A stretch of DNA of 64,000 nt from an uncultured Erythrobacter sp. (GCA_947488085.1 CANKYI010000001.1:2365928-2429927), one strand, 5' to 3'. Counted from the stretch's first letter, positions 18,201 to 28,188 are shown. Numbers and translations: made by a program. Notes: generated by a model not told the origin, from the letters alone.

Positions 18201-19896
18201 CAAAGTCGACAAACGCATCGGGGCAGTCCGGCATTCGACGCCGGGTGTGGGGCTAATCTCTCCCCCACCGCATCACGATATCTACTCCATCGAAGACCTC
18301 GCGCAGCTGATCCACGATCTTAAAAACGTGAACACCGGCGCGCGCATTTCGGTTAAGCTTGTGTCTGAGGTCGGCGTAGGCACGGTGGCCGCTGGCGTAT
18401 CGAAAGCCCGCGCGGACCATGTCACGATCTCTGGCTATGATGGCGGGACCGGCGCGTCTCCTCTGACCAGCCTAACCCATGCCGGTTCGCCATGGGAAAT
18501 TGGTCTGGCAGAGACACAGCAGACACTGCTACTGAATGACTTGCGCAGCCGCATTGCGGTGCAGGTCGATGGCGGCCTACGCACCGGACGCGATGTTGCG
18601 ATTGGCGCTCTGCTGGGCGCGGATGAGTTTGGTTTTGCCACGGCTCCTCTGATCGCGGCGGGGTGCATTATGATGCGCAAGTGTCATCTCAACACCTGCC
18701 CCGTTGGCGTGGCCACGCAAGATCCTGTCCTGCGCGCGCGTTTCACCGGACAGCCTGAACACGTGGTCAATTACATGTTCTTCGTCGCTGAAGAATTGCG
18801 CGAGATTATGGCTGAAATGGGCTTCCGCACACTCTCCGAAATGGTGGGCCGGGTCGACCGTTTGGACATGACCCGCATGCACCGCCATTGGAAAGCGCGC
18901 GGGATCAATCTCGACCGCTTGCTTCACAAGCCTGAATTGGCCGATGATGCGACGCTCAACCATACCGGCGTGCAGGATCACGGGCTTGGTGCAGCGATGG
19001 ACAATGCTCTGATCGCGGATTCCAATGCGGCGATTACGGCAAGAACACCTGTTCAGCTCGACTATCAAATCCGCAATGTGAACCGTACTGTCGGCGCAAT
19101 GCTGTCTGGCGAAATAGCCAAGGCGCATGGGCATGAAGGCTTGCCGGTGGACACGATCCGCGTGAACCTGACAGGCGTTGCAGGACAGAGCTTTGGCGCA
19201 TGGCTTGCCCATGGCGTGACGCTCGATCTGGTTGGCGATGCCAATGATTATGTCGGCAAAGGCATGAGCGGCGGACGGATCATAGTGCGCCCACCAGAGA
19301 CCGCCCCGCGCAATGCGGGTGAGAATATCATCGTCGGCAACACCGTGCTTTACGGCGCAATTGCAGGTGAGGCGTATTTCTCAGGCGTTGCCGGTGAACG
19401 TTTCGCTGTGCGCAATTCCGGCGCGATTGCAGTGGTCGAAGGCGCAGGCGATCACGCTTGCGAATATATGACTGGCGGCGTGGTCGTGGTGCTGGGCGCA
19501 ACGGGGCGCAACTTTGCAGCCGGCATGAGCGGCGGGGTCGCCTATGTTTATGACCCCGACGGGAACTTCTCTCAGCTGGTCAATCACGCACAAGTCGATC
19601 TGCTGCCGGTTTCCGGTGAAGCAGACAGTGATGAAGGTATGGGCCGCCCGCAACAACGCGGCAGCTCAGTCAATGATTTCGGCATGGGCGACATGCTGCT
19701 CCACGATGCTGAGCGGCTGCGCATCCTGATTGAACGCCATCAACTCCACACCGGCAGTGCCGTGGCGGGAGAATTGCTGGGTGATTGGGACAAAGCGCTC
19801 AGCCATTTCGTCAAAGTGATGCCGCGCGATTACCGGGGCGCTCTCGAAGCGCTGGCCGCAGAGCGCGAAGAAGCCGCTTCGGTCGCGGCGGAATAA
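15256..19896 (+). CDS. gltB: glutamate synthase (NADPH), large subunit
   Basis: Combines glutamine-derived ammonia with 2-oxoglutarate to give glutamate. The 1546-aa length is standard. Domain order is intact: class II glutaminase with the nucleophile Cys in HDACGVG near residue 19, exposed after propeptide removal; a central domain; the FMN-binding synthase domain; the 3Fe-4S cluster cysteines in [15 protein letters not shown] (about 1136-1147); and the C-terminal beta-helix domain with repeated GxG motifs (GMSGG). I use the ATG at 15256, preceded by AGGA at 9-10 nt; an upstream in-frame start at 15175 would add 27 unsupported residues. It is followed by gltD after 11 nt. Confidence 0.98.
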   Translation: MGYPNSQGLYDPANEHDACGVGMVAHIKGARSHSIVEQSLEILAKLDHRGAVGADPLLGDGAGLLMQIPHALIRRWAEEHGHDLPAEGHYAVAMCFMPRDEAARDFVAQRFETFSAKEGQRLIGWRDVPVTLDGLGDAVIESMPVIQMAIIARGENCADQEAFERKLLVIRKQVQNPLAKLQEKHGLDGLTDTYLPSFSSRTIVYKGLLLATQVQSFYDDLSDPECESAFGLVHQRFSTNTFPSWRLAHPFRFIAHNGEINTVRGNVNWMNARRRTMESELLGVDLDKMWPIIPHGQSDTACLDNALELLLAGGYSLAHAMMMLIPEAWSKNDLMKPELRSFYEYHAALMEPWDGPAAVCFTDGRQIGATLDRNGLRPARFCVTKDDIVCLASESGVLPFAEEDIVRKWRLQPGKMLLIDLEQGRIIEDAELKADLASSAPFADWLDKAQFKLSDISEIEPELSEVAEHETTLLQRQQAFGYTQEDISRFLEPMATKGDDPIGSMGTDTPIAVLSDKARLLYDYFKQNFAQVTNPPIDPIREELVMSLLSMIGPRPNLLGHDAGTHKRLEVEQPILTNDDLAKIRSVEAVLDGAFRCATIDITFDAAKGVEGIELALKEMCWAATEAVLQDQNILILSDRAQSEDRIPMPALLATAAVHHHLVRQGLRMQTGLVVETGEAREVHHFCVLAGFGAEAINPYVAFETLEDIRTRKHSELSAEDVQQNYIKGVGKGIRKVMSKMGISTYQSYCGAQIFDAVGLSSDFVEKYFTGTATTIEGVGLDEVAEESVRRHAQAYGDNPLYKGMLDVGGIYQYRLRGEEHAWTPENVAQLQHAVRGNDASNYEEFAKSVNEQSERLLTIRGLMEFKKSGDPVPLDEVEPASEIVKRFSTGAMSLGSISHEAHSTMALAMNRIGGRSNTGEGGEEPFRFTPLENGDSMRSRIKQVASGRFGVTTEYLVNSDDIQIKMAQGAKPGEGGQLPGHKVDKRIGAVRHSTPGVGLISPPPHHDIYSIEDLAQLIHDLKNVNTGARISVKLVSEVGVGTVAAGVSKARADHVTISGYDGGTGASPLTSLTHAGSPWEIGLAETQQTLLLNDLRSRIAVQVDGGLRTGRDVAIGALLGADEFGFATAPLIAAGCIMMRKCHLNTCPVGVATQDPVLRARFTGQPEHVVNYMFFVAEELREIMAEMGFRTLSEMVGRVDRLDMTRMHRHWKARGINLDRLLHKPELADDATLNHTGVQDHGLGAAMDNALIADSNAAITARTPVQLDYQIRNVNRTVGAMLSGEIAKAHGHEGLPVDTIRVNLTGVAGQSFGAWLAHGVTLDLVGDANDYVGKGMSGGRIIVRPPETAPRNAGENIIVGNTVLYGAIAGEAYFSGVAGERFAVRNSGAIAVVEGAGDHACEYMTGGVVVVLGATGRNFAAGMSGGVAYVYDPDGNFSQLVNHAQVDLLPVSGEADSDEGMGRPQQRGSSVNDFGMGDMLLHDAERLRILIERHQLHTGSAVAGELLGDWDKALSHFVKVMPRDYRGALEALAAEREEAASVAAE

Positions 19897-19907
19897 GGGT
19901 CAAAGCA

Positions 19908-21344
19908 ATGGGTAAAGACACCGGATTTCTCGAACTGGATCGGCGCGAGCGGGATTATCTCGATCCCAAAGAGCGGCTTGATAATTATCGCGAATTTATC
20001 GTTCAACCTTCCGATGAAGTGCTGTCGAGCCAAGCCTCGCGCTGCATGGATTGCGGCATTCCCTATTGTCACAATGGTTGCCCGGTGAACAACATGATCC
20101 CGGACTGGAACCATCTGGTCTATGAGAATGATTGGAAGAATGCGCTCGACGTGCTGCATTCGACCAACAATTTTCCCGAATTCACTGGCCGCATCTGTCC
20201 CGCCCCATGCGAGGCTTCGTGCACGCTCAACATTGTCGACCAACCCGTCACAATCAAAAGCATCGAATGCGCCATCGTTGATCGCGGGTGGCAGGAAGGG
20301 TGGGTCACACCCCAAGTCCCTGAGGAAAAGACCGGCAAATCTGTTGCGGTCGTGGGTTCTGGCCCCGCTGGCATGGCTTGCGCGCAGCAATTGGCGCGCG
20401 CTGGCCACAGTGTCACTCTGTTCGAAAAAAGCGACCGGGTTGGCGGGTTGCTGCGCTATGGTATTCCGGATTTTAAGATGGAAAAGCATCTCATCGCGCG
20501 CCGCTGTCTCCAGATGGAGGCTGAAGGTGTTGAATTCCGCACTAGCAAGGAAGTGGGCGTCGATGTCTCCTTCAAAAGCCTTGAGGAAAATTTCGACGCA
20601 GTGATCCTGTCCGGCGGAGCAGAAGATGCCCGCGCATTGTCCATTCCCGGCGCAGAAATGCCAGGCGTGCGACTGGCGATGGAATTCCTGACACAGCAGA
20701 ACAAACGCAATGCGGGCGACGTTGAAGAACGCGCCGCCCCGCGCGGTACCTTGAAAGCAACCGGCAAGCATGTCGTCGTGATCGGTGGGGGCGATACGGG
20801 CAGTGATTGTGTTGGCACCTCCAACCGTCAGGGCGCCGCCAGCGTCACGCAGCTTGAGATTATGCCTAAGCCTCCCGAAAAAGAGGACAAGGCGATGACT
20901 TGGCCCGATTGGCCGCTCAAATTGCGCACATCATCCAGCCATGAAGAAGGCGTGGACCGTGATTGGGCCGTTTTGACAAAGCGTGTTGTGGGTGACGGTG
21001 AGACGATCACCGGCCTCGAATGCGCGCGCGTCGAATGGGTGGATGGTCAGATGCGTGAGATTGTGGGTAGCGAGTTCACTCTGAAAGCGGACTTGATCCT
21101 GCTCGCCATGGGCTTTGTTGGTCCGAAAAAGGCAGGCCTGCTCGAACAAGCGGGGGTTGAGCTGACGGATCGCGGCAATGTCGCCGCCGACACCGAAAAT
21201 TACGCGACCAGCGCGCAGAATGTCTTTGCCTGTGGTGATATGCGGCGTGGGCAGAGCCTTGTCGTGTGGGCCATCCGCGAAGGGCGCCAGTGCGCGCGCG
21301 CCGTGGATGAGGCATTGATGGGCGCAACTCAACTGCCCCGCTAA
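19908..21344 (+). CDS. gltD: glutamate synthase, small (beta) subunit
   Basis: Transfers electrons from NADPH through FAD and Fe-S clusters to the large subunit. The N-terminal domain carries the cluster cysteines in [14 protein letters not shown] and CPAPCEASC. The FAD site is VGSGPAGMA (about 148) and the NADPH site [10 protein letters not shown] (about 287). It has 478 aa, normal for the family. I start at 19908 (AAGGG nine bases upstream); a longer frame beginning inside gltB is a shadow. It is co-transcribed with gltB. Confidence 0.98.
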   Translation: MGKDTGFLELDRRERDYLDPKERLDNYREFIVQPSDEVLSSQASRCMDCGIPYCHNGCPVNNMIPDWNHLVYENDWKNALDVLHSTNNFPEFTGRICPAPCEASCTLNIVDQPVTIKSIECAIVDRGWQEGWVTPQVPEEKTGKSVAVVGSGPAGMACAQQLARAGHSVTLFEKSDRVGGLLRYGIPDFKMEKHLIARRCLQMEAEGVEFRTSKEVGVDVSFKSLEENFDAVILSGGAEDARALSIPGAEMPGVRLAMEFLTQQNKRNAGDVEERAAPRGTLKATGKHVVVIGGGDTGSDCVGTSNRQGAASVTQLEIMPKPPEKEDKAMTWPDWPLKLRTSSSHEEGVDRDWAVLTKRVVGDGETITGLECARVEWVDGQMREIVGSEFTLKADLILLAMGFVGPKKAGLLEQAGVELTDRGNVAADTENYATSAQNVFACGDMRRGQSLVVWAIREGRQCARAVDEALMGATQLPR

Positions 21345-21553
21345 TCCGCTCATTCCGCCGCAATTAGGCAAAGTGTTTGCGCCGTGTTTACACGGACTTA
21401 ACTCTAATAAACCTACGCATCGGTTACACATAGTCCTGTGACCACGCGCATTTGCGACATCTTGACCCCGCTCCTTCGAGGTGGTTCAACTTGTATCACG
21501 CATAATGCGTAAGCAGGATAAACAACTATCCGCTGATGAGAGGGTTTTGGGTC

Positions 21554-22915
21554 GTGAATGATTTTGGCTGCCGGCGCGTGCGCGCTTTGGCTTTCCTAGG
21601 CAGCGCCGCAGCGCTCGCATTTTCCGCCCCAGCACAGGCCGAAGAGGCCAGCGATGGTTCAAGCGAGATTTTAGAAACAACGGCGATTTCGGCAGAGACC
21701 TTTGAGCTGGCTGCGAATCTAGAGACTGATTTTGCGGCACTGCCTGCCGACGATGGCACGGTTTCAGTGGTCCAAGATCAGGCACCCGCTGCCGCACGGC
21801 CAGCACCTCCACCACCCAAAGACGTCGATCTGCGCGTAGTTGCATCGCAATTTGTCGATGTTCCGGTTGCTGGCGATGCGCGCAGTGTCGCGCGCTATTC
21901 CGGGCGCGTGGATGGCTATCTCGAAGTGCGCGGCAGTTTCTATGGCGGGCCAAGCAACCTCACGATCAAGATCCGGCCTGAATACACATGGGGTGAAACC
22001 TCTAACGGCGAAATCGGCCTGATCCCCGGCAACACGGCTTTGTTCCGGCCCGAAGGTGCAGGTGACTTCGACCTTTCTGCCAGCATCGAATACAAATGGA
22101 ATTCTGGCGCAACTTTGGAAATCGGCAAAATCAATGTCCTCGACATTTCCGGCCAATTGCCAATTGTCGCGAGTGACGGACATTTCGGTTTCCAGAATTT
22201 GGGCCTGGCTCTCCCGCCAACCGCCGTTGTGCCCAACACATTGACCGGCGCGGCGCTGCAAGTGCCCAAAGGCAACATGATCTATCGCCTCTGGGTCTAT
22301 GACCCGGACAGCCAATATCAGCGCACCGGTTTTGAAACCGGCTTTGAAAGCGGCGTTGGCTTCCTGGCCTCAGCCGCTGTGCGCACACGGTTTGGCGGGA
22401 TGCCGGGCGTCTATAACTTTGCCGTGGTCGGATCGACCCGCGACCAATTTGCGGTCGATATCCTGCCGCGCGCGCTGACCCCTCCTCCGCAACCGATTGG
22501 CACTTTCGGCAATGAAAGCGGTGAGCTGGCGGTGCAATTGTCCGCCTATCAGTTCATCAAGCTTTACCCAGAGGCACGTGGCAAAGGCTGGGGCATTCTC
22601 GCCCGGTTCCAAGCATCCATGGGCGATCCCACATTCCTCGATTATTCGGGCTATTTCGGCGTTTCAGGCAACCCGCGCTTTCGCCCTCAGGACCGCTTTG
22701 GTCTCGCCTATTTCCAATATTCGCTAACCGATGAACTGGTTGATGACATCGCCTTTCGCCTTGGTGTTGAGGATGAACAGGGCGTCGAAGCATTCTACAC
22801 CTATCAGTTCGACGACGCGATCGGCTTCACCGCCAATGTGCAAGTGGTCGATAGCGCGATTGCTTTCCGTGATACCGGCGTGACAATCGGCGCGCGGCTG
22901 ACTGCACAATTCTGA
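21554..22915 (+). CDS. OprB-like carbohydrate porin
   Basis: Outer membrane beta-barrel protein of about 453 aa. A signal peptide ends at AFSAPAQA, followed by an acidic stretch and a PAPPPP linker. The remainder alternates in the manner of membrane strands and ends in LTAQF, the terminal Phe recognised by the BAM machinery. Features such as FQNLGLALPPT and the strand pairs in the last third resemble OprB-type sugar porins. I prefer GTG at 21554 (AGAGGG nine bases upstream) over the in-frame ATG at 21536. Its stop overlaps the next start by one base. Substrate unknown. Confidence 0.75.
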   Translation: MNDFGCRRVRALAFLGSAAALAFSAPAQAEEASDGSSEILETTAISAETFELAANLETDFAALPADDGTVSVVQDQAPAAARPAPPPPKDVDLRVVASQFVDVPVAGDARSVARYSGRVDGYLEVRGSFYGGPSNLTIKIRPEYTWGETSNGEIGLIPGNTALFRPEGAGDFDLSASIEYKWNSGATLEIGKINVLDISGQLPIVASDGHFGFQNLGLALPPTAVVPNTLTGAALQVPKGNMIYRLWVYDPDSQYQRTGFETGFESGVGFLASAAVRTRFGGMPGVYNFAVVGSTRDQFAVDILPRALTPPPQPIGTFGNESGELAVQLSAYQFIKLYPEARGKGWGILARFQASMGDPTFLDYSGYFGVSGNPRFRPQDRFGLAYFQYSLTDELVDDIAFRLGVEDEQGVEAFYTYQFDDAIGFTANVQVVDSAIAFRDTGVTIGARLTAQF

Positions 22916-23634
22916 TGCAGCACAGCTTCTACAAAGGATTGATCCCGGTATTCGCGTTTATGGCCGTACCCCTCTCGGCGCATCCACATGAAGATACGCA
23001 GGTCGAAGAAGCAGCCGAACAAGAGGAAGCGACACAAGCCGACTCCCCGTTCGTCGGGCGCTATGATGGCGGCCAGATGGAAATGGCGATGGGCATGATA
23101 ATCCGCGCCGATGGTACATTTGGCTGGGGCGTATCGGTTGGGGCGCTGGACATGCGCGCAGCGGGCACGTGGACGCAAGAGGACGATACGATCATCCTGA
23201 CAAGCGACCCCAAGCCCGTCGCACCTGAATTCGGATGGCCCGGCATGGAAACCGTGCCCGACGGCAAATTGCTGCGGATCGTGTGGGCCAGCAATGGCGA
23301 GCCGTTCCAATACGGATCGGTGCGCGCGATATGCGCCAATGGCGAGGTGGTCTTTGGACAAGTGCCCACAGAAGGTTGGTCACCGCCTGAGACCTGCGAC
23401 GAAGTCGTAAACGTACAGCTGAAGCAAGATATCTATGATGTGACCTCACAAGTCTACGACCTCACCAGCACATTCACAGTGAGCGAAGGCGAGACAATCC
23501 GCTTTGAATTTCGCCGCAATGATATGGGTGTCGCTGATTTCTCGGGCGTTACGGGCCAGCTCAATAACGGCCTGCTCACCCTACAGGGCGGGCGTTGGCC
23601 GATGGAATTGCGCAAGCTCCCTCCGCAGGACTAG
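22915..23634 (+). CDS. secreted protein of unknown function, coupled to the porin
   Basis: A 239-aa protein with a signal peptide (MQHSFYKGLIPVFAFMAVPLSA) and an acidic segment (EEAAEQEEATQ). It then has a beta-rich domain with Gly and Trp spacing (FVGRYDGGQ, GTFGWGVS, GTWTQEDDTI) that looks like a lipocalin- or META-like sandwich, and a second beta region. Two Cys (RAICANGE and PETCDE, about 25 residues apart) could form a disulfide in the periplasm. The start overlaps the porin stop as TGATG, so the two are probably made together. No family recognised. Confidence 0.75.
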   Translation: MQHSFYKGLIPVFAFMAVPLSAHPHEDTQVEEAAEQEEATQADSPFVGRYDGGQMEMAMGMIIRADGTFGWGVSVGALDMRAAGTWTQEDDTIILTSDPKPVAPEFGWPGMETVPDGKLLRIVWASNGEPFQYGSVRAICANGEVVFGQVPTEGWSPPETCDEVVNVQLKQDIYDVTSQVYDLTSTFTVSEGETIRFEFRRNDMGVADFSGVTGQLNNGLLTLQGGRWPMELRKLPPQD

Positions 23635-23652
23635 GTCCGCCGGATATGCGAA

Positions 23653-23683
23653 TTTACGGAGAGAATTTCTAAACTTTCGTAAA
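23653..23683. promoter_or_regulatory. TTTACG/CGTAAA dyad before the GAF-EAL gene
   Basis: TTTACG at 23653-23658 and CGTAAA at 23678-23683 form a perfect 6-bp inverted repeat with a 19-nt spacer, 15 nt before the ATG of the EAL gene. No clear ribosome site is present there. It may be an operator or a weak hairpin; significance is uncertain. Confidence 0.25.
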
Positions 23684-23697
23684 CTATACAGTCCAGC

Positions 23698-24954
23698 ATG
23701 ATGAAGACAGCCTCGGCCCTTGCTAAACCGCTGAACACCGGACCATCTATCGCGCCCGCGATTGCCAACTTTCAGCAGGTTGAAGATCAATCGATCGACC
23801 GCATCCTTGATGCCGTGCGCAAACATTTGGGCACAGAGATCGCCTTTGTCTCTCGCTATGTCGAGAATGATGAGCGGGAATTGACCCATGTTAGCAGCGA
23901 TGTGGACCTGCCGATGGGACCCGGTTTTCGCGAGCCACGCGAAGACAGCTATTGCTGGCATGTTGCCGAAGGAAACCTGCCGGAACTGATACAGGACCCG
24001 GCTGATCATCCGTTCACTGAGAACCTGGCGATCACGAAATTGCTGCCTGTGGGTTGCCATCTCAACGTGCCGTTGAAACGGAGTGATGGATCGGTGTTTG
24101 GCAGTTTCTGCTGTCTCAGCCAGCAACCCGATCGCTCGATGACGAACCGCGATCTGGATGTGCTCAAAGCGTTTGCCACACTCGCCACCGAACAGATTGA
24201 GCGGACACTGGATGCAAGCGAGCGCCTACTCGCCAGCGAAAACGCAATCCGCGAGCTTTTGAGCACTGGCCAGCTGCAAATGTTCCAACAACCGATTGTC
24301 GATCTGGCGACGGGCAAACCGATGGGTGTTGAATGCCTCGCACGCTTTCCTGATGCGAGCGAGCGTGGGCCAGACAAATGGTTTGATGAAGCGGCCGAGG
24401 TTGGCCTTGGCGCGGAGCTCGAACTGTTGGCGATCCGCGCAGGACTTGCCACGATCAACCACCTGCCCCGCGATGCTTATCTGTCGATCAACGCCTCCCC
24501 TGCAACGATCCTGTCAGGCGCGCTTGAAGAAGTTCTCGCAAGCTATGCCGATCGAAAGCTGGTTCTGGAGGTGACAGAGCACCACCAGGTTGACGATTTC
24601 GACGCGCTCAAAGCCTCGCTGGAACGGCTATCACCCTATGCTCGCATTGCGATTGACGATGTTGGGGCGGGCTATTCGGGCCTGCGCCATCTGGTTGATT
24701 TAAGGCCCGATTTGCTCAAGCTCGACATGTCATTAACCCGCGATATTCACAAGGACTTGGCACGTCAGGCTCTGACCACTGCCATGGTCCACTTTGCGGT
24801 TGAGATGGGTGCAAAGCTCGTCGCAGAAGGCATTGAGTGCGACGAAGAACGCGACGTATTGCGCGATCTGGGTGTGGATTACGGCCAAGGCTATTTGTTT
24901 GCCCGCCCGATGCCAGTTGTGGCCGCAGCGCAATATATGCTGGGCGTGGAATAG
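23698..24954 (+). CDS. GAF-EAL cyclic-di-GMP phosphodiesterase
   Basis: A 418-aa cytoplasmic protein. Residues about 20-170 form a GAF-type sensory domain (SYCWHVAEGN, NVPLKRSDGSVFGSFC). Residues about 190-410 form an EAL domain that should hydrolyse c-di-GMP to pGpG. The catalytic residues look intact: ECLAR for the ExLxR motif, SINASP for the Asn ligand, EVTEH, IDDVGAGYS, LKLDMS for the catalytic Lys region, and AEGIE. There is no GGDEF domain, so it should only degrade the messenger. The GAF ligand is unknown. It abuts the convergent DksA-like gene (3 nt). A PilZ-domain protein at 36387 is a possible member of the same signalling network. Confidence 0.92.
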   Translation: MMKTASALAKPLNTGPSIAPAIANFQQVEDQSIDRILDAVRKHLGTEIAFVSRYVENDERELTHVSSDVDLPMGPGFREPREDSYCWHVAEGNLPELIQDPADHPFTENLAITKLLPVGCHLNVPLKRSDGSVFGSFCCLSQQPDRSMTNRDLDVLKAFATLATEQIERTLDASERLLASENAIRELLSTGQLQMFQQPIVDLATGKPMGVECLARFPDASERGPDKWFDEAAEVGLGAELELLAIRAGLATINHLPRDAYLSINASPATILSGALEEVLASYADRKLVLEVTEHHQVDDFDALKASLERLSPYARIAIDDVGAGYSGLRHLVDLRPDLLKLDMSLTRDIHKDLARQALTTAMVHFAVEMGAKLVAEGIECDEERDVLRDLGVDYGQGYLFARPMPVVAAAQYMLGVE

Positions 24955-24957
24955 GGC

Positions 24958-25284
24958 TCAGCCCGCGCATCCCACACACACCGCCACGCTTGGGTCATGT
25001 CGTAACCGCGCCTCTGCAATCTCTTCACCGCAGGTGGCGCAATAGCCCCATTCACCTTCGTCAATGCGCGCCAAGGCCGCTTTGATGCGGATGCGCTCCT
25101 GACCTCGGCGGCGTTCGGTCGCCTGCGCCATCGCTTGTTGTTGCATCGCGTCCATGCGCGACAACCGTCCGACGCTGTCTTGTTGTAGGGTAACGGGATC
25201 ACGCGCCTCAGTGTTGGCGCGGTCCTCTGCATCGAGCTGCGCGGTGCGTGCGATCAGAGCTTGGCGGGCTTCATCCTCGGTCAT
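24958..25284 (-). CDS. DksA/TraR-family zinc-finger protein
   Basis: A 108-aa protein with an N-terminal helical (coiled-coil) part and a C-terminal four-Cys zinc finger, CATCGEE...CVGC. This is the layout of DksA/TraR proteins that bind RNA polymerase through its secondary channel. It is shorter than DksA (about 150 aa), and the Asp pair at the coiled-coil tip typical of DksA is not obvious, so it may not act with ppGpp. I start at 25284 (AGGAAAG nine bases upstream); the longer frame from 25356 adds an unlikely Cys-containing tail. Single gene. Confidence 0.85.
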   Translation of the reverse strand: MTEDEARQALIARTAQLDAEDRANTEARDPVTLQQDSVGRLSRMDAMQQQAMAQATERRRGQERIRIKAALARIDEGEWGYCATCGEEIAEARLRHDPSVAVCVGCAG

Positions 25285-25540
25285 CACATGCGACTTTCCT
25301 ACAGATGAGCAAATGGGGCAAGTTGCGCCTGTGAACGTGCCCGTGAACCTAGTCACGAACCCGGTTGTGCCGCCTATGCCCGGTGAACGATCGGCATCAC
25401 CGGATCGAACTCAAATACGCGAAGTTGACACTTATTGCGCTGCATTTCGCCATTTTATCTTTTTTGTGCAGACACTTGGTAGGGACTGGGTTATTTTCAA
25501 AGCACCCCCTTTCGCGGTCCATCTCACCCCAAACCGGCCG

Positions 25541-26227
25541 TTACAGCGACCAGTCAATCGGCTCGCATCCGTGCTGTTCAAGGAAGGCGTTGGCCTTGCT
25601 GAATGGCTGCGATCCGAAGAAGCCGCGATAGGCGGACAGGGGGCTGGGATGCGGGGATTTGAGGATCAGGTGATGCGACGCAGCGCCAAGCGCGCGAATA
25701 CGGCCTGCCTTCTTGGCCGCATGGCTACCCCACAAGACGAACACGGTCGGCGCGCTCCTCTCCGCCACTGCCGCCACACAAGCATCGGTGATCGCATCCC
25801 ATCCGCGCCCCGCATGGCTGCCCGCTTGCCCCGCCTCCACCGTCAGCGTGTTGTTGAGCAAAAGCACACCCTGACGCGCCCAAGGCGTAAGGTTGCCCGT
25901 GTCCGGGCGCGGAACGCCAATGTCGCTCTCCAGCTCCTTGAACAGGTTGACCAGCGAGGGTGGCTGCTTGACCCCATCAGCGACAGAGAAAGCCAGTCCA
26001 TGTGCCTGACCCGGCCCGTGATAGGGGTCCTGCCCAAGGATCACGACCCGCACCGCATCCAGCGGCGTCATCGCCAGCGCCGCCAGCCTCTGGCCGCGCG
26101 GAGGGTAGATGGTCTTGCCCTGCTTCTCCTCAGCGGTCAGCCAACCGCCCAGCCGCCGCGCCTCTGGCGTCTGCAGAACCGGCTCAAGGACACTGCGCCA
26201 GCTATCGGGGATCTCGTCACCTGCCAT
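25541..26227 (-). CDS. ung: uracil-DNA glycosylase
   Basis: Removes uracil from DNA to start base-excision repair. Family 1 signatures are complete: the water-activating loop GQDPYHG (catalytic Asp67) and the minor-groove loop HPSPLSAYRGFFG (catalytic His, about residue 190), with LLLNNTLTV between them. 228 aa is the normal bacterial length. It is divergent from the RNase D gene, with 84 bp between the starts. Confidence 0.97.
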   Translation of the reverse strand: MAGDEIPDSWRSVLEPVLQTPEARRLGGWLTAEEKQGKTIYPPRGQRLAALAMTPLDAVRVVILGQDPYHGPGQAHGLAFSVADGVKQPPSLVNLFKELESDIGVPRPDTGNLTPWARQGVLLLNNTLTVEAGQAGSHAGRGWDAITDACVAAVAERSAPTVFVLWGSHAAKKAGRIRALGAASHHLILKSPHPSPLSAYRGFFGSQPFSKANAFLEQHGCEPIDWSL

Positions 26228-26311
26228 GATCGTGCAAAGCTACACCCACCTGCGTTGCCAAGGCGAGACGCCCCTTCCCCTCTATCCCCAATAGGCGTAA
26301 GCGGGGCGGCG

Positions 26312-26947
26312 ATGACAGTACACTTCCATGAAGAAGACCTCCCCGCAGGCGTGCTCGAGGGCACATCGGCGCTGGCGGTAGACACCGAGACCATGGGTCT
26401 CATCACGCCACGCGACCGGCTTTGCGTTGTCCAGATCAGCGATGGTTCGGGCGATGAGCATCTGGTGCGCTTCGCTCCGGGTAGCGAGTATGAAGCGCCA
26501 AACCTTACCGCTCTTCTGGCGGATGAGAGCCGGGTGAAGCTCTACCACTATGCTCGCTTCGACCTTGCGGCTTTGCAATACTACCTCGGTGTGATGGCCG
26601 CGCCTGTATTCTGCACCAAGATCGCGAGCAAGCTGGTGCGCACCTATACCGACCGGCATGGGCTGAAGAACCTGACCGATGAGCTGTTGGGTGAGAGCAT
26701 CTCTAAGCAACAGCAATCAAGCGATTGGGGCGGGCCGATCTTGAGTGATGCACAGCGTGACTATGCTGCCTCTGATGTGCGGTTCCTGCACCGCTTGCGC
26801 GATGAGTTGATCGTGCGTTTAGACCGAGAAGGGCGCACGGAATTGGCGGAGGGCTGTTTCGATTTCCTACCCACCCGCGCTTTGCTAGACATCGCCGGAT
26901 GGGACAATCGCGACATATTCAGCCACAATGAAGGTTACACCGGATAA
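26312..26947 (+). CDS. rnd: ribonuclease D-like 3'-5' exonuclease
   Basis: DEDDy-type exonuclease of 211 aa. Exo I has VDTETMG (Asp24, Glu26), Exo II has HYARFD (Asp84), and Exo III has YAASD (Tyr151, Asp155). It holds only the nuclease domain; the HRDC domains of E. coli RNase D (375 aa) are absent, as is common for the short alphaproteobacterial form. A frame reaching back to 25154 overlaps ung in antisense and is a shadow; I use the ATG at 26312. It leads an operon with lptC (9-nt gap) and lptA. Its role in tRNA or small RNA 3' trimming is inferred from the family. Confidence 0.9.
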   Translation: MTVHFHEEDLPAGVLEGTSALAVDTETMGLITPRDRLCVVQISDGSGDEHLVRFAPGSEYEAPNLTALLADESRVKLYHYARFDLAALQYYLGVMAAPVFCTKIASKLVRTYTDRHGLKNLTDELLGESISKQQQSSDWGGPILSDAQRDYAASDVRFLHRLRDELIVRLDREGRTELAEGCFDFLPTRALLDIAGWDNRDIFSHNEGYTG

Positions 26948-26956
26948 CGCATTCTT

Positions 26957-27625
26957 ATGGGTCTAAAACGCCGCATAGAAACCAATGAAGCCAAAGCGCT
27001 TCGATCAAAGCGACAGCACTTTGCCGCCCCCGGTGGCAGTCATGATGCGCTGATCGGGTTGCTGGCGCGCGTGTTGCCGATGGGCGTTGGTGTGCTGGCT
27101 GCGTTGATGATCGTGACCCCCTTGAGTCCGCGCGGTGAGGTCAGCTTCCTGCTCGATCGGACAAAGGTGGCCGTGATTGATGAGCGCCTTAGCGTCGACA
27201 ATGCGATGTATCGCGGACGCGACGATGACGGACGCCCGTTCTCGATCACCGCAGGCGAAGCAGTCCAACGATCAGGCGCAGAAGGTAAGGTTCGTATGCA
27301 GGACCTGATGGCGCAGCTGCTTCTGACAGATGGTCCAGCGCGCCTCTCAGCACCGGGCGGCGTGTATGACATCAACGAAGAGATGGTCGAAGTGGATGGA
27401 ACGGTCGAGGTTCGCTCTTCCGATGGCTATGCGCTGACCGCAAGCGGCGTCTCATTCGACTTGAACGCGAGGACGATGCAAGGCGATGATGGCGTGGCAG
27501 GAACCGTACCGGCAGGCACCTTCTCTGCCAACACGATGAGCGCCGATGTCGAAGCGCGCACATTGGTGCTGAATGGTAATGCCCGATTGACGATGGTCCC
27601 GGGCGAATTGAGGATACCGCAATGA
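26957..27625 (+). CDS. lptC: LPS export periplasmic anchor protein LptC
   Basis: Bitopic inner membrane protein of 222 aa that passes lipopolysaccharide from the LptBFG extractor to LptA. A cytoplasmic basic N-terminus (about 40 residues) precedes one membrane helix (about 45-62), followed by a beta-jellyroll periplasmic domain (FSITAGEAV, LTASGVSFDLNARTM). The Sphingomonadales form has this longer N-terminus. It overlaps lptA by ATGA. The call rests on fold pattern and on the rnd-lptC-lptA order. Confidence 0.88.
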   Translation: MGLKRRIETNEAKALRSKRQHFAAPGGSHDALIGLLARVLPMGVGVLAALMIVTPLSPRGEVSFLLDRTKVAVIDERLSVDNAMYRGRDDDGRPFSITAGEAVQRSGAEGKVRMQDLMAQLLLTDGPARLSAPGGVYDINEEMVEVDGTVEVRSSDGYALTASGVSFDLNARTMQGDDGVAGTVPAGTFSANTMSADVEARTLVLNGNARLTMVPGELRIPQ

Positions 27626-28188
27626 CGCAGACAGGCACACAATTGGGCCGGATCGCACTGGGATGGGCCGTGGGAGGCTTTGCCTTAGCAAGCGTGCTGG
27701 GCGGAGTGGTAAGCGCCGATGCACAGGGACTTGCATCGCACAACACACAGGCTCCGGTGTCGTTTGATGCGGGCAATATCGCGTTGGATGACCGGGCAAA
27801 TCGCGTGGTTCTGACCGGCGGCGTGGTGATCAATCAAGCGGGTTTGCGAGTGCGGTCCAACCGGATGCTAGCGCAATACACCGATGACGGGTCGCTCGAC
27901 GTATCGCGCATCACCGCCAATGGCGGCGTGGTCGTGACGCGAGGGAATGAGCGCGCAAGCGGCGACGTCGCCGTCTATGACTTCGATGCGCGGGTCATCA
28001 CGATGGCTGGCAATGTTGAGTTGCGTCGCGGGGGCGATGCCCTGAGCGGTGGACGCCTAGTGATCGACCTCGCCAGCGGTCTGTCCACGGTGGATGGCCG
28101 TTCGAGCGGCGGCAGCTCAAGCGCAACGCCCGGCGAAGGCGGCAGTGACGGCAGAGTGCGCGGAACGTTCTCAGTTTCGCAAGACTAG
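27622..28188 (+). CDS. lptA: LPS transport periplasmic bridge protein LptA (OstA-like)
   Basis: A 188-aa exported protein: signal peptide ending near VVSADA, then an OstA-type beta-jellyroll (VSFDAGNIALDDRANRVV, TGGVVINQAGLRV, GDVAVYDFDARVITMAGNVEL). It should form the bridge that carries LPS across the periplasm. The C-terminus is a Ser/Gly-rich tail (about 155-180), which I take as disordered. It overlaps lptC by four bases. The gene usually following in relatives, lptB, is absent here; a convergent sugar transferase gene follows after 35 bp. Confidence 0.9.
   Translation: MTQTGTQLGRIALGWAVGGFALASVLGGVVSADAQGLASHNTQAPVSFDAGNIALDDRANRVVLTGGVVINQAGLRVRSNRMLAQYTDDGSLDVSRITANGGVVVTRGNERASGDVAVYDFDARVITMAGNVELRRGGDALSGGRLVIDLASGLSTVDGRSSGGSSSATPGEGGSDGRVRGTFSVSQD

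Noticed and set aside
16996..18234. 412-aa minus-strand frame inside gltB
   Set aside because: Fully antisense to the strongly supported glutamate synthase gene; no recognisable domain and rich in His/Arg as expected of a GC-rich antisense frame.
19830..20771. 313-aa minus-strand frame opposite gltD
   Set aside because: Antisense to gltD, whose cysteine clusters and nucleotide sites are intact.
25285..25540. Possible RNA gene or promoter with TTGACA in the gap between the DksA-like and ung genes
   Set aside because: There is a TTGACA at about 25427 and repeated GTGAAC words, but no -10 at proper distance, no clear hairpin with a T-run, and no match to a known RNA.
25154..26311. Long N-terminal extension of the RNase D gene
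   Set aside because: It runs antisense through ung. The nuclease domain begins right after the ATG at 26312, and the extension has no domain.
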